From Cytophagaceae bacterium (GTDB lineage: Bacteria; Bacteroidota; Bacteroidia; Cytophagales; Spirosomataceae), in the NCBI GenBank assembly GCA_947471105.1, contig CANIYB010000164.1, positions 1 through 5,697 of the forward strand: a stretch of DNA of 5,697 nucleotides, in the 5' to 3' direction. Positions 1 through 5,697 of this stretch are shown piece by piece (the first letter of the stretch is position 1; the number at the start of each line of letters is the position of its first letter). The notes below the pieces were generated by a model. It had not been told where the DNA came from. It did no database searches and was given only the letters and a program-made list of their open reading frames with translations. The position numbers and the translations under genes are program-made.

Positions 1-270
1 AAGCAATGGGAAAAATATGATTTGAAGAAATATTTATCGGCCAACTGGCCAACGATCGGTCCCAAATTACAAGGTAAATTATGGATATGGTCGGGGGATT
101 GTGATGGGCTTTTCTCAAACGTATCAACGAGATTTTTCAAGGAGTTTATTGACAAGACAACGAACCCAAAATCAGATGCGCACATATCCTTTACAGCCAT
201 GGCAGGACATTGCCAAGAATGGAATGATGAAGATGTGATTAAGATGATTGCGGCTAAGGTGGGGAAATAA
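1..270 (+). CDS. Probable alpha/beta-hydrolase-fold esterase-like protein, C-terminal fragment
   Basis: The reading frame is open from the first base and ends with TAA at 268-270, giving the last 89 codons of a gene that begins outside the window. An internal TTG at base 22 could be mistaken for a start, but the frame continues upstream of it. In the visible part, a strand-like segment G-K-L-W-I-W-S-G-D-C-D (fragment residues 25-35) is followed by a helix and then A-G-H-C-Q-E-W (68-74). A 'G-D-x-D' after a beta strand and a late 'G-H' match the order of the catalytic acid and histidine in alpha/beta hydrolases. The segment resembles the C-terminus of putative-esterase (esterase D-like) proteins of Bacteroidota as I remember them. 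The nucleophile region is missing, so the substrate cannot be inferred. Assigning D33 or D35 as the acid and H70 as the catalytic histidine is inference. It lies 51 bases upstream of the next gene on the same strand. Confidence 0.6.
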   Translation, partial: KQWEKYDLKKYLSANWPTIGPKLQGKLWIWSGDCDGLFSNVSTRFFKEFIDKTTNPKSDAHISFTAMAGHCQEWNDEDVIKMIAAKVGK

Positions 271-321
271 ATAAAATTTAATCGCTCAAATAATTTCTTT
301 TCCCCTAATTGTTCATGATTT

Positions 322-1557
322 TTGCCTAACACTAGCAAATACACATTGGAAATAGTCATTTTAGGAGGAGGAGCTGCCGGATTTTTTGCCGCCATTTCAG
401 CAAAAAAACACTTTCCACAAGCACATGTTCGGGTATTTGAGAAAACGTCTAAGTTTTTAGGGAAAGTGAAAATCTCAGGAGGTGGGCGTTGCAATGTCAC
501 AAACGCTTTATCAAATCACCGATTGCTATCCGAAAAATATCCCAGAGGTGAGAAATTCTTGCGAAAAGCTTTTGAACAATTTGACACAAAAGCGACCATG
601 GAATGGTTTGAAAATAGAGGTGTTCCATTGAAAACCTACCCAGACCTTTGCGTTTTTCCCTTATCAAATGAATCTCAAAGCATCATTGATTGCCTGTGGA
701 AAGAAGCAAAAACCTTAGGGGTTGAATTGTGGACTTTGCGTGCCATAGACCAAATAACACCCTTAGAAAATGGGTTTGAAATTGCCTATAAAGATGTGAC
801 TGAAAAAGTAGACCGGGTGATTGTCACGATTGGTGGCCAACCTAAACTAACGGGATTTTCTTGGCTAGCTGATTTAAACCATAATATTGTTCCACCGATC
901 CCTTCCTTATTTACCTTCAACATGCCTAAAGAACCCATTCGTGAACTGATGGGTATTGTGGTAGAGCAGGCTGTGGTTCGAATAGAAGGTCAAAAACTTG
1001 TAGGCAAAGGCCCATTGTTGGTTACCCATTGGGGCATGAGCGGACCAGCCATCCTACAACTATCTGCTTGGGGAGCGCGCATACTAGCTGAATCAAATTA
1101 CGAGTTCAGTATTTTAGTGAACTGGCTACATGAAACGAAAGAAAATACACTTCGTGAAAGCTTAGGTAAAACCATCAGCGCACATGGTTCTAAAATGATT
1201 TCAAATCTTAATCCCTTTGAGATACCGAATAGACTTTGGCTCTTTTTATTGGAAAAAAATGAAATTAATCCAACCACCAGGTGGAATGATTTAGGCGCAA
1301 AAAATACCAACAAACTTGTAAACACGCTATTGAACGACCGCTATGTCGTCCAAGGAAAAACAACGTTTAAGGAAGAATTTGTCACTGCTGGAGGAGTGGA
1401 CTTACAAGAAATCGATGTCAATACGATGCAAAGTAAAATCCATCCTGGATTGTTTTTTGCCGGAGAAGTCATGGACATCGATGGCATAACGGGTGGATTC
1501 AATTTCCAATCCGCCTGGACCACAGGGTATATTGCAGGTAAAAATGTGGGGAACTAA
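322..1557 (+). CDS. HI0933/BaiN-family NAD(P)/FAD-dependent oxidoreductase (flavoprotein)
   Basis: A 411-residue cytosolic flavoprotein of the HI0933-like family, whose members are usually about 390-420 residues, so it looks complete. The N-terminus has the dinucleotide-binding motif G-G-G-A-A-G (15-20) after a short hydrophobic strand. E40 ends the second strand and would bind the adenosine ribose. The family signature K-V-K-I-S-G-G-G-R-C-N-V-T-N follows at 48-61. A mid-protein segment V-T-H-W-G-M-S-G-P-A is also typical. The C-terminal FAD-binding region has T-A-G-G-V (355-359), F-A-G-E-V-M-D-I-D-G-I-T-G-G-F-N (379-394) and an Ala/Gly-rich end. No signal peptide is present. Relatives are annotated as aminoacetone oxidase-like or BaiN/RdsA-type proteins, but the true substrate of most is unknown and the sequence does not settle it. 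The start is TTG at 322, because an in-frame TGA at 316-318 blocks any earlier start. No Shine-Dalgarno sequence is visible. A second TTG at 346 would still leave the FAD motif intact. Confidence 0.93.
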   Translation: MPNTSKYTLEIVILGGGAAGFFAAISAKKHFPQAHVRVFEKTSKFLGKVKISGGGRCNVTNALSNHRLLSEKYPRGEKFLRKAFEQFDTKATMEWFENRGVPLKTYPDLCVFPLSNESQSIIDCLWKEAKTLGVELWTLRAIDQITPLENGFEIAYKDVTEKVDRVIVTIGGQPKLTGFSWLADLNHNIVPPIPSLFTFNMPKEPIRELMGIVVEQAVVRIEGQKLVGKGPLLVTHWGMSGPAILQLSAWGARILAESNYEFSILVNWLHETKENTLRESLGKTISAHGSKMISNLNPFEIPNRLWLFLLEKNEINPTTRWNDLGAKNTNKLVNTLLNDRYVVQGKTTFKEEFVTAGGVDLQEIDVNTMQSKIHPGLFFAGEVMDIDGITGGFNFQSAWTTGYIAGKNVGN

Positions 1558-1570
1558 AATCTTCCCCACA
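1545..1570 (-). terminator. Intrinsic terminator at the convergent gene junction
   Basis: A perfect 9-bp inverted repeat, TGTGGGGAA at 1545-1553 and TTCCCCACA at 1562-1570, is separated by an 8-base loop. On the minus strand the stem is followed directly by TTTTT (complement of 1540-1544), the classic Rho-independent form, so it should stop transcripts of the leftward genes that end at 1579. On the plus strand the stem is followed by GATCTATTTT, a poorer T-tract, so termination of the flavoprotein transcript here is possible but weaker. The flavoprotein stop codon TAA (1555-1557) lies in the loop, so the left arm encodes the protein's last residues. Confidence 0.8.
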
Positions 1571-1578
1571 GATCTATT

Positions 1579-2319
1579 TTAATGTGCGCTCGGTACAAAA
1601 GTTAATTCAAAAACAAAGGCATTAGTCGATTTACTTTGAAATGTAGGGATCTGTAAACCCGCAGATAAAATCCAATGTTCTGAAATAAAGTAAGCTCCCC
1701 CTAAAACGAGCTCCCCTAAAGCATGCTTTCCGCTGATAAAGTCGGCCTGAAATAAAAGCTTTTCTTTCCAAAGATTTTGTTCAATGCCTGCCTGTAAACC
1801 AATTTTACGAAAAGTATCATTTTCGAAAAAATTCCTACTCTCAGCTCCAAAATATCCATCCGAGGTGTAATAAAGTCCAGCGACAATTTTAGTGCCTGAC
1901 TTTTCTATTTTATATATTCCATTTGAATATAAATATATGCCATGATTCATATTGCTAGTAAAACCAAATTGGCCCCCATTCCCAACGGAAAAAGATTCAT
2001 TTATTTCAAATTTCTTTTGCGCATTGAATACAAAAAATGGTGCAAAAGGAGCTACCGAAGATGTAGGGAATAAGTTTTTTTCATGCTCATAGGTAAGACC
2101 AATAAAATTAACCCCAACCTCATAATTTTTTCCTAAGCCATAACATAAAGTAGTACCAGATTGCAAAGCAGAGGGAACAACATTAATTTGTTGTTGAAAA
2201 AATATCTTCTTAGCGGGAGTTATATCTGAACTTGGGACATTAAAAAAATTCTGTTGGGCCAAAACAGGCCATGTGGAAATCAGTAAAAATACAAATAAAA
2301 GTTTGTACGAATTTTTCAT
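1579..2319 (-). CDS. Probable outer-membrane beta-barrel-like exported protein, function unknown
   Basis: The chosen ATG (complement of 2317-2319) gives 246 residues beginning with a textbook signal peptide: M-K-N-S-Y-K, a hydrophobic core L-L-F-V-F-L-L-I, and a cleavage region V-L-A-Q-Q near residues 19-23. The frame extends 12 codons further up to 2355, but that would place extra polar residues before the signal peptide, so the inner start is preferred. The mature part opens with F-F-N-V-P-S-S-D-I-T-P and continues with alternating polar/hydrophobic, glycine- and aromatic-rich stretches such as Y-G-L-G-K-N-Y-E-V-G-V-N-F, I-V-A-G-L-Y-Y-T and L-L-F-Q-A-D-F-I-S-G-K, ending in A-F-V-F-E-L-T-F. 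This pattern suits transmembrane beta-strands of a small outer-membrane barrel. It resembles unnamed Bacteroidota envelope proteins, but I cannot give a substrate. It is the last gene of the leftward trio, 77 bases after the small exported protein, and ends next to a strong minus-strand terminator. Confidence 0.65.
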   Translation of the reverse strand: MKNSYKLLFVFLLISTWPVLAQQNFFNVPSSDITPAKKIFFQQQINVVPSALQSGTTLCYGLGKNYEVGVNFIGLTYEHEKNLFPTSSVAPFAPFFVFNAQKKFEINESFSVGNGGQFGFTSNMNHGIYLYSNGIYKIEKSGTKIVAGLYYTSDGYFGAESRNFFENDTFRKIGLQAGIEQNLWKEKLLFQADFISGKHALGELVLGGAYFISEHWILSAGLQIPTFQSKSTNAFVFELTFVPSAH

Positions 2320-2396
2320 TACAAAGAAATTAGTCGAGTGGTAAATGTGTTTCAATCATTATTTTCGGCCTTTGAAAAGCCCTAACATAATGCCGA

Positions 2397-2717
2397 CTAT
2401 ATTCTGTAATTATGGAATAGCTTGAACAGCTGGATGGTCAATGACCGACTGGGAAATAAGAAATGACTAGGCGTCAAAAGCGATGTAAAAAAGGAATTTA
2501 ATCCCAAAAAATGTGGGGCTTCAACCGAATCGCCTGAATGTTCGTCTGAAATATCCTCCTGGAATTCTAACTCAATAGATTCCAAAAACTTTTCAGGTGT
2601 ATTTTTATGTTGTTTAAATGAAACCTTATGATCCTGCCTATTGGATGAAGGCAATTCATTTAAACCTACAAATGAAATGCCAATGGACAGTAAAAAGAAT
2701 ATGATAATTTGCTTCAT
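2397..2717 (-). CDS. Small hypothetical exported protein (106 aa)
   Basis: A 106-residue protein starting at ATG (complement of 2715-2717) and stopping at TAG. The first 18 or so residues, M-K-Q-I-I-I-F-F-L-L-S-I-G-I-S-F-V-G, look like a signal peptide or single N-terminal membrane anchor. There is no lipobox cysteine; the protein contains no cysteine at all. A charged middle follows (basic around 27-38, then acidic E-L-E-F-Q-E-D-I-S-D-E-H), with a hydrophobic, aromatic C-terminal third (roughly residues 71-103). I do not recognise the family. The case that it is a real gene rests on the signal peptide, a tight fit between neighbours (30 bases after the upstream stop, 77 bases before the next start) and the shared strand. 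It is probably co-transcribed with both neighbours. The link to the following barrel-like protein is inference from position only. Confidence 0.6.
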   Translation of the reverse strand: MKQIIIFFLLSIGISFVGLNELPSSNRQDHKVSFKQHKNTPEKFLESIELEFQEDISDEHSGDSVEAPHFLGLNSFFTSLLTPSHFLFPSRSLTIQLFKLFHNYRI

Positions 2718-2747
2718 CGGTGCAAATATCAGATTTAAATTTTAAAA

Positions 2748-3785
2748 TCAATCCTTCGGTTCATAGATATAATCCGAAGGCAATTCTTTTCCCATTCGAT
2801 TTTCTGACATTTTACCATACAATTCCACCGAATATGGATCAATCAATTCTCCATATTGATTAAAAAAAATCTGTGAAACAGGCATGACTTTGGAACTTTG
2901 CCTAAAATTATAATTGTAATCAACCGATAACATCCCTTTTAATTCCAACAAAAAAACAGTTGAATCACTGGTGGGCCTAACCACTTCATCTGCTTTGAAT
3001 TCAGGTACAACGCCCATATACTTACGATCCTTAAAATAATAGGCATAAAAGCCCTCTTCGGTCAATCTATTTCGATACAATGCCCATAAAAAATGTTTGA
3101 TGGATCCCTGAAAAACCTCCCTCCGATTGGATTCCCAGCGCTTCTGCTGTTTAGGAGAACTGGGTTTTAAGGATTCAAAATAGCCACTTGCTTTAAAACT
3201 CATGCGGCTAATCCCTTTTTGAAATTCAACCAAAAAGCCTCGATATAAATAACCCAAATTGCGATTTTCGATCATCAAGGGTTGCTCAGCTTTAGCGGTC
3301 AATACCTTTTTCGCTTTGTCATAATCCACATCGATGACCTCTCGGTTCATGATTTGAATCTCGCTCCTAGAAATATCCCGACCTAAAAATTCATTTTCAA
3401 AATCCCTGATCGATTTATTCCACACCTTATCCTTTTTCCCTTTTACCCGAACTTCTACTAAATCCGTCACATTTTCATCTAAGCGCTCAACGAGGTTTTT
3501 TAGGTCGGAATCGATGCTTGTCAACTTCATCAATGTCTTAAACCCGACCATCGATATAGAGAATTTATAAATGCCTTTGGGAATGTTTTTGAGTACAAAT
3601 CGGCCATTCACATCCGCTTGAGTCCCAATCGATGTACCATTTAAATACACGTGGGCAAATGGAATGGGAGCGCCTTCTAGATTATTTTCAATGATTCTGC
3701 CCGCGACCGAAAACCTTTGCTGGGCTTCTACGCTGAGTGAAATCGTTAAAAAAAGTATCGTAAATAGGTAAATCGAATATTTCAT
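2748..3785 (-). CDS. Carboxypeptidase-like regulatory domain protein, exported
   Basis: The ATG at the complement of 3783-3785 gives 345 residues. A TTG three codons upstream (3792-3794) is possible but would only lengthen the signal peptide. Residues 1-23 are a clear signal peptide ending S-V-E-A-Q-Q. Residues about 25-105 form a carboxypeptidase-regulatory-like beta-sandwich (CarboxypepD_reg-like), with V-A-G-R-I near its start, P-I-P-F-A-H-V-Y-L-N-G-T (40-51), G-T-Q-A-D-V-N-G-R-F (54-63) and I-P-K-G-I-Y. In this phylum the domain often sits before TonB-dependent barrels, but here no plug or barrel follows. Instead there is a roughly 230-residue mixed region with W122, F-E-N-E-F-L-G (129-135), N-L-G-Y (176-179) and G-S-I-K-H-F-L-W-A-L (227-236). 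I recall these as recurrent in stand-alone Bacteroidota proteins of about this size. The function is unknown and the location is probably periplasmic or outer membrane. It is first of the leftward trio and diverges from the GH27 gene. Confidence 0.85.
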   Translation of the reverse strand: MKYSIYLFTILFLTISLSVEAQQRFSVAGRIIENNLEGAPIPFAHVYLNGTSIGTQADVNGRFVLKNIPKGIYKFSISMVGFKTLMKLTSIDSDLKNLVERLDENVTDLVEVRVKGKKDKVWNKSIRDFENEFLGRDISRSEIQIMNREVIDVDYDKAKKVLTAKAEQPLMIENRNLGYLYRGFLVEFQKGISRMSFKASGYFESLKPSSPKQQKRWESNRREVFQGSIKHFLWALYRNRLTEEGFYAYYFKDRKYMGVVPEFKADEVVRPTSDSTVFLLELKGMLSVDYNYNFRQSSKVMPVSQIFFNQYGELIDPYSVELYGKMSENRMGKELPSDYIYEPKD

Positions 3786-3799
3786 CCGAATCAATTTAT

Positions 3800-3807
3800 C
3801 AAAATTA
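3800..3807 (-). promoter_or_regulatory. Candidate Bacteroidota -7 promoter element for the leftward trio
   Basis: On the minus strand this reads TAATTTTG, an exact match to the Bacteroidota -7 consensus TAnnTTTG. It ends 14 bases before the ATG at 3785. A T-run at the complement of 3826-3830 lies 18 bases upstream and could act as a weak -33 element (consensus TTTG). The match is by consensus only, and chance matches are fairly common in AT-rich DNA. Confidence 0.5.
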
Positions 3808-3833
3808 TATGGAATTTTCTAGCTTAAAAACGA

Positions 3834-3841
3834 TATTTTTG
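3834..3841 (+). promoter_or_regulatory. Candidate Bacteroidota -7 promoter element for the GH27 gene
   Basis: The plus strand reads TATTTTTG, an exact match to TAnnTTTG, ending 17 bases before the ATG at 3859. No good -33 TTTG is seen at the expected spacing (about 3808-3816 reads TATGGAATT), so the promoter may be weak or need an activator. The implied 5' leader would be only about ten bases, leaving little room for a ribosome binding site; none is visible. Confidence 0.5.
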
Positions 3842-3858
3842 TCATCTAAACCTATTGC

Positions 3859-5697
3859 ATGAAAAATATAGTACTCATCCTATTTCTAGGAATTAACACC
3901 TTACAAGCACAAAATACATCGACCATCTATCTGGATGATTTAGATGTCAAAAAATATTCGGAAGGCATTCAAAGCGTAGTAACCAAAACCAATATGCGCG
4001 GCGATTCCATGCTCATTAATCGGAAGCATTATAAACACGGAATCGGGGTAGAATCCACCAGCGTTATACCTTTTTACATCAAAGGCCAAGCCACTTCTTT
4101 TTCCTGCATCATAGGAGCTGATGATAAAGCAAATAAACTCATTCCCCTCACTTTTTTCATTTTAGGTGATGGAAATATTTTATACCAAAGCCCCGAAATG
4201 ATCCAAGGCGATCCATCCATTTTTGTTGAAGTAGACCTAAAAGGAATTCAAAGGCTTGGGCTTTTAGTCACAGGAAGAGGTAGTGGATATCCTAAAAATT
4301 TAGGCGATTGGGCTGATCCAAAAATCACATTAACCAAAGGCTTTATTCCAGAAAAAATTCCCAATGCTGGCAATAAATACATTTTAACCCCTCCGGCAAG
4401 TCCAAAGCCACGGATTAATTCCCCCGCTCTTTATGGCGCAACTCCAGGAAATCCTGTATTCTATACCATTTTTGCCTCAGGCCAAAAACCTATGGAATTC
4501 CAAGCAAGCAACCTTCCCAACTCCCTTTCCTTAGATAAGAAAACAGGTATTATCACGGGAAAAATAAACCAAAAAGGCAATTATAAAGTCACATTGCAGG
4601 CAAAAAATGCCTTAGGGATTGCGAAAAAAACCCTCGAAATAAAAATTGGTGATACCATTTCGCTCACGCCACCTATTGGTTGGAACGGATGGAATTCCTG
4701 GGCCCGACTCATCGACCAAGGAAAAGTCATGGCCTCCGCAAAGGCGATGGTCAACAAAGGACTCAGGGATCACGGTTGGGCTTATATCAACATCGACGAT
4801 GCGTGGCAAGGAAGCCGCGGTGGAAAATACAATGGCATTCAAGCCAATGAAAAATTTCCGTCTTTCGCGGCTATGGTAGATTCCGTTCATAGCATGGGCC
4901 TTAAAGTAGGTCTCTATTCTAGCCCTTTCATCACAACTTATGCGGGTTATGTGGGGGGCAGCTCCCCTATTCCGACGGGCATTCTACCTGATTCCATCAA
5001 GAACAATAAACGCGCCTGGAGATTTGTGGGCACACATAAATTTGATGAAAATGATGCGAAACAATGGGCCGACTGGGGAATCGATTATTTAAAATACGAC
5101 TGGCGCATCGAGGTGCCTTCCACCATCCGAATGCAACAAGCCTTATTAAAATCAGGTCGCGACATACACTTTAGTATTTCGAACTCCGCTCCTTTTTCTA
5201 ATGCTGCTGACTGGGCTAAACTGACCAACTCATTTCGGACAGGGCCAGATATTCGCGATAGCTGGACTTCCCTGTATATTTCAGCCTTTACATTAGACAA
5301 ATGGGCTCCTTACGGCGGCCATGGTCACTGGCTTGATCCAGACATGATGATCATTGGAAACGTAACCACGGGAACGGACATGCATCCCACCCGATTGACC
5401 CCCGACGAACAATATAGCCATGTCAGCATTTTTAGTTTATTGGCCGCACCCCTTTTGATTGGCTGTCCAATCGAGCAATTAGATGATTTTACCTTAGGCT
5501 TATTGACCAATGATGAAATTATTGAGGTCAACCAAGATCCCTTAGGAATTTCTGCTCGACTCGTGCTTGAAAAAAACGGGGTACAAGTCTGGAAAAAACC
5601 TCTTTCAGATGGCTCTTTTGCCCTTGGCTTTTTTTACACGGAAGAGTTTGGTAAAACTCCCCAAACCTATTTCCACTGGGAAAATGAAAAACCCATT
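3859..5697 (+). CDS. Secreted glycoside hydrolase family 27 enzyme (alpha-galactosidase-like) with NPCBM and Ig domains, 3' end outside the window
   Basis: The frame runs unbroken from ATG 3859 to the right edge (613 codons, no stop). Residues 1-17 are a signal peptide (cleavage near L-Q-A-Q), so it acts in the periplasm, at the surface or outside the cell. Residues about 20-160 resemble an NPCBM carbohydrate-binding domain: Y-L-D-D-L-D (24-29), H-G-I-G-V (60-64), I-G-A-D-D (85-89). Residues about 183-264 are a putative Ig (He_PIG) domain with L-P-N-S-L-S-L-D-K-K-T-G-I-I-T-G (219-234). The GH27 barrel starts at P-P-I-G-W-N-G-W-N-S-W (271-281). D313-D314 correspond to the substrate-binding Asp pair, K412 and D414 (L-K-Y-D) to the nucleophile motif, and R460 and D464 (F-R-T-G-P-D-I-R-D-S-W) to the acid/base motif. 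G-H-W-L-D-P-D-M is at 489-496. The C-terminal beta domain begins near 567 and is cut off. The expected reaction is retaining hydrolysis of terminal alpha-galactosides. GH27 also includes alpha-N-acetylgalactosaminidases, beta-L-arabinopyranosidases and isomaltodextranases, so the substrate is open. Confidence 0.93.
   Translation, partial: MKNIVLILFLGINTLQAQNTSTIYLDDLDVKKYSEGIQSVVTKTNMRGDSMLINRKHYKHGIGVESTSVIPFYIKGQATSFSCIIGADDKANKLIPLTFFILGDGNILYQSPEMIQGDPSIFVEVDLKGIQRLGLLVTGRGSGYPKNLGDWADPKITLTKGFIPEKIPNAGNKYILTPPASPKPRINSPALYGATPGNPVFYTIFASGQKPMEFQASNLPNSLSLDKKTGIITGKINQKGNYKVTLQAKNALGIAKKTLEIKIGDTISLTPPIGWNGWNSWARLIDQGKVMASAKAMVNKGLRDHGWAYINIDDAWQGSRGGKYNGIQANEKFPSFAAMVDSVHSMGLKVGLYSSPFITTYAGYVGGSSPIPTGILPDSIKNNKRAWRFVGTHKFDENDAKQWADWGIDYLKYDWRIEVPSTIRMQQALLKSGRDIHFSISNSAPFSNAADWAKLTNSFRTGPDIRDSWTSLYISAFTLDKWAPYGGHGHWLDPDMMIIGNVTTGTDMHPTRLTPDEQYSHVSIFSLLAAPLLIGCPIEQLDDFTLGLLTNDEIIEVNQDPLGISARLVLEKNGVQVWKKPLSDGSFALGFFYTEEFGKTPQTYFHWENEKPI

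Noticed and set aside
1098..1523. Two minus-strand open frames opposite the flavoprotein gene (1098-1325 and 1341-1523)
   Set aside because: They are shadows of the conserved HI0933-family coding frame, with no independent start context or recognisable domain.
2365..2396. Possible hairpin (TCGGC at 2365-2369 with GCCGA at 2392-2396) between the small exported gene and the barrel-like gene
   Set aside because: The stem is only 5 bp with a 22-base loop, and on the minus strand it is followed by AAATAATG and not a T-run, so it is not a convincing terminator or attenuator.
2723..2730. Near-match to the -7 element on the minus strand (GATATTTG) upstream of the small exported gene
   Set aside because: The first base deviates from TAnnTTTG and it ends only 5 bases from the ATG, too close for a normal promoter; co-transcription with the upstream gene is simpler.
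4612..4890. Minus-strand open frame of 92 codons inside the GH27 gene, and a plus-strand 77-codon frame at 4646-4879
   Set aside because: Both lie wholly inside the strongly supported GH27 frame, have no recognisable domain or signal peptide, and are rich in Arg, Pro and Ser, as expected of shadow frames.
5085..5531. Two minus-strand open frames (5085-5300 and 5325-5531) opposite the GH27 catalytic region
   Set aside because: They are antisense to conserved catalytic motifs and show no protein-like features of their own.
1..5697. Search by eye for CRISPR-like direct repeats, insertion-sequence ends, tRNA or rRNA genes and riboswitches
   Set aside because: No regularly spaced repeats, transposase frame, cloverleaf-like segment or long structured leader was seen, and intergenic gaps are all shorter than about 80 bases.

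Overview
The window most likely comes from a Bacteroidota genome, probably a Cytophagales-type aquatic or environmental bacterium (inference). The DNA is AT-rich. Several proteins begin with a short signal peptide ending in A-Q or A-Q-Q, as is common in this phylum. Start codons lack clear Shine-Dalgarno sequences. The best promoter candidates match the Bacteroidota -7 element TAnnTTTG. The protein families present (a free-standing carboxypeptidase-regulatory-like domain protein, an NPCBM/Ig/GH27 glycosidase and an HI0933-type flavoprotein) also fit this group.

Layout. (1) Bases 1-270, plus strand: the last 89 codons of a probable alpha/beta-hydrolase-fold esterase-like protein. (2) 322-1557, plus: a complete HI0933/BaiN-family FAD-binding oxidoreductase with a TTG start. 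(3) 1545-1570: a 9-bp perfect hairpin at the convergent junction. Read on the minus strand it is followed by five T's, so it is a good terminator for the leftward genes. (4) 3785-1579, minus: three consecutive genes for exported proteins, probably one transcription unit. In transcription order these are a carboxypeptidase-regulatory-like domain protein (3785-2748), a 106-residue hypothetical exported protein (2717-2397) and a probable outer-membrane beta-barrel-like protein (2319-1579). (5) 3786-3858: a 73-bp divergent promoter region with one exact TAnnTTTG match facing each way. (6) 3859-5697, plus, open at the right edge: a large secreted multidomain glycoside hydrolase family 27 enzyme. 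It has a signal peptide, an NPCBM-like domain, a putative Ig (He_PIG) domain, a GH27 catalytic barrel, and the beginning of the C-terminal beta domain.

How the genes relate. The GH27 enzyme would remove terminal alpha-galactosyl-type or related sugars from oligo- or polysaccharides outside the cytoplasm. The leftward trio all look like cell-envelope proteins, but nothing in their sequence ties them to a shared reaction. The esterase-like fragment could be part of a different polysaccharide or ester degradation locus to the left. The flavoprotein looks like an independent housekeeping or accessory gene.

I did not find a CRISPR array, insertion sequence, tRNA, rRNA or an obviously new defence or mobile system. 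The most interesting points are the GH27 active-site differences from the classical alpha-galactosidase pattern, the overlapping back-to-back promoters, the flavoprotein start that looks as if one T separates it from an ATG, and the unassigned small exported protein beside a barrel-like protein. No gene-free stretch exceeds about 80 bases.
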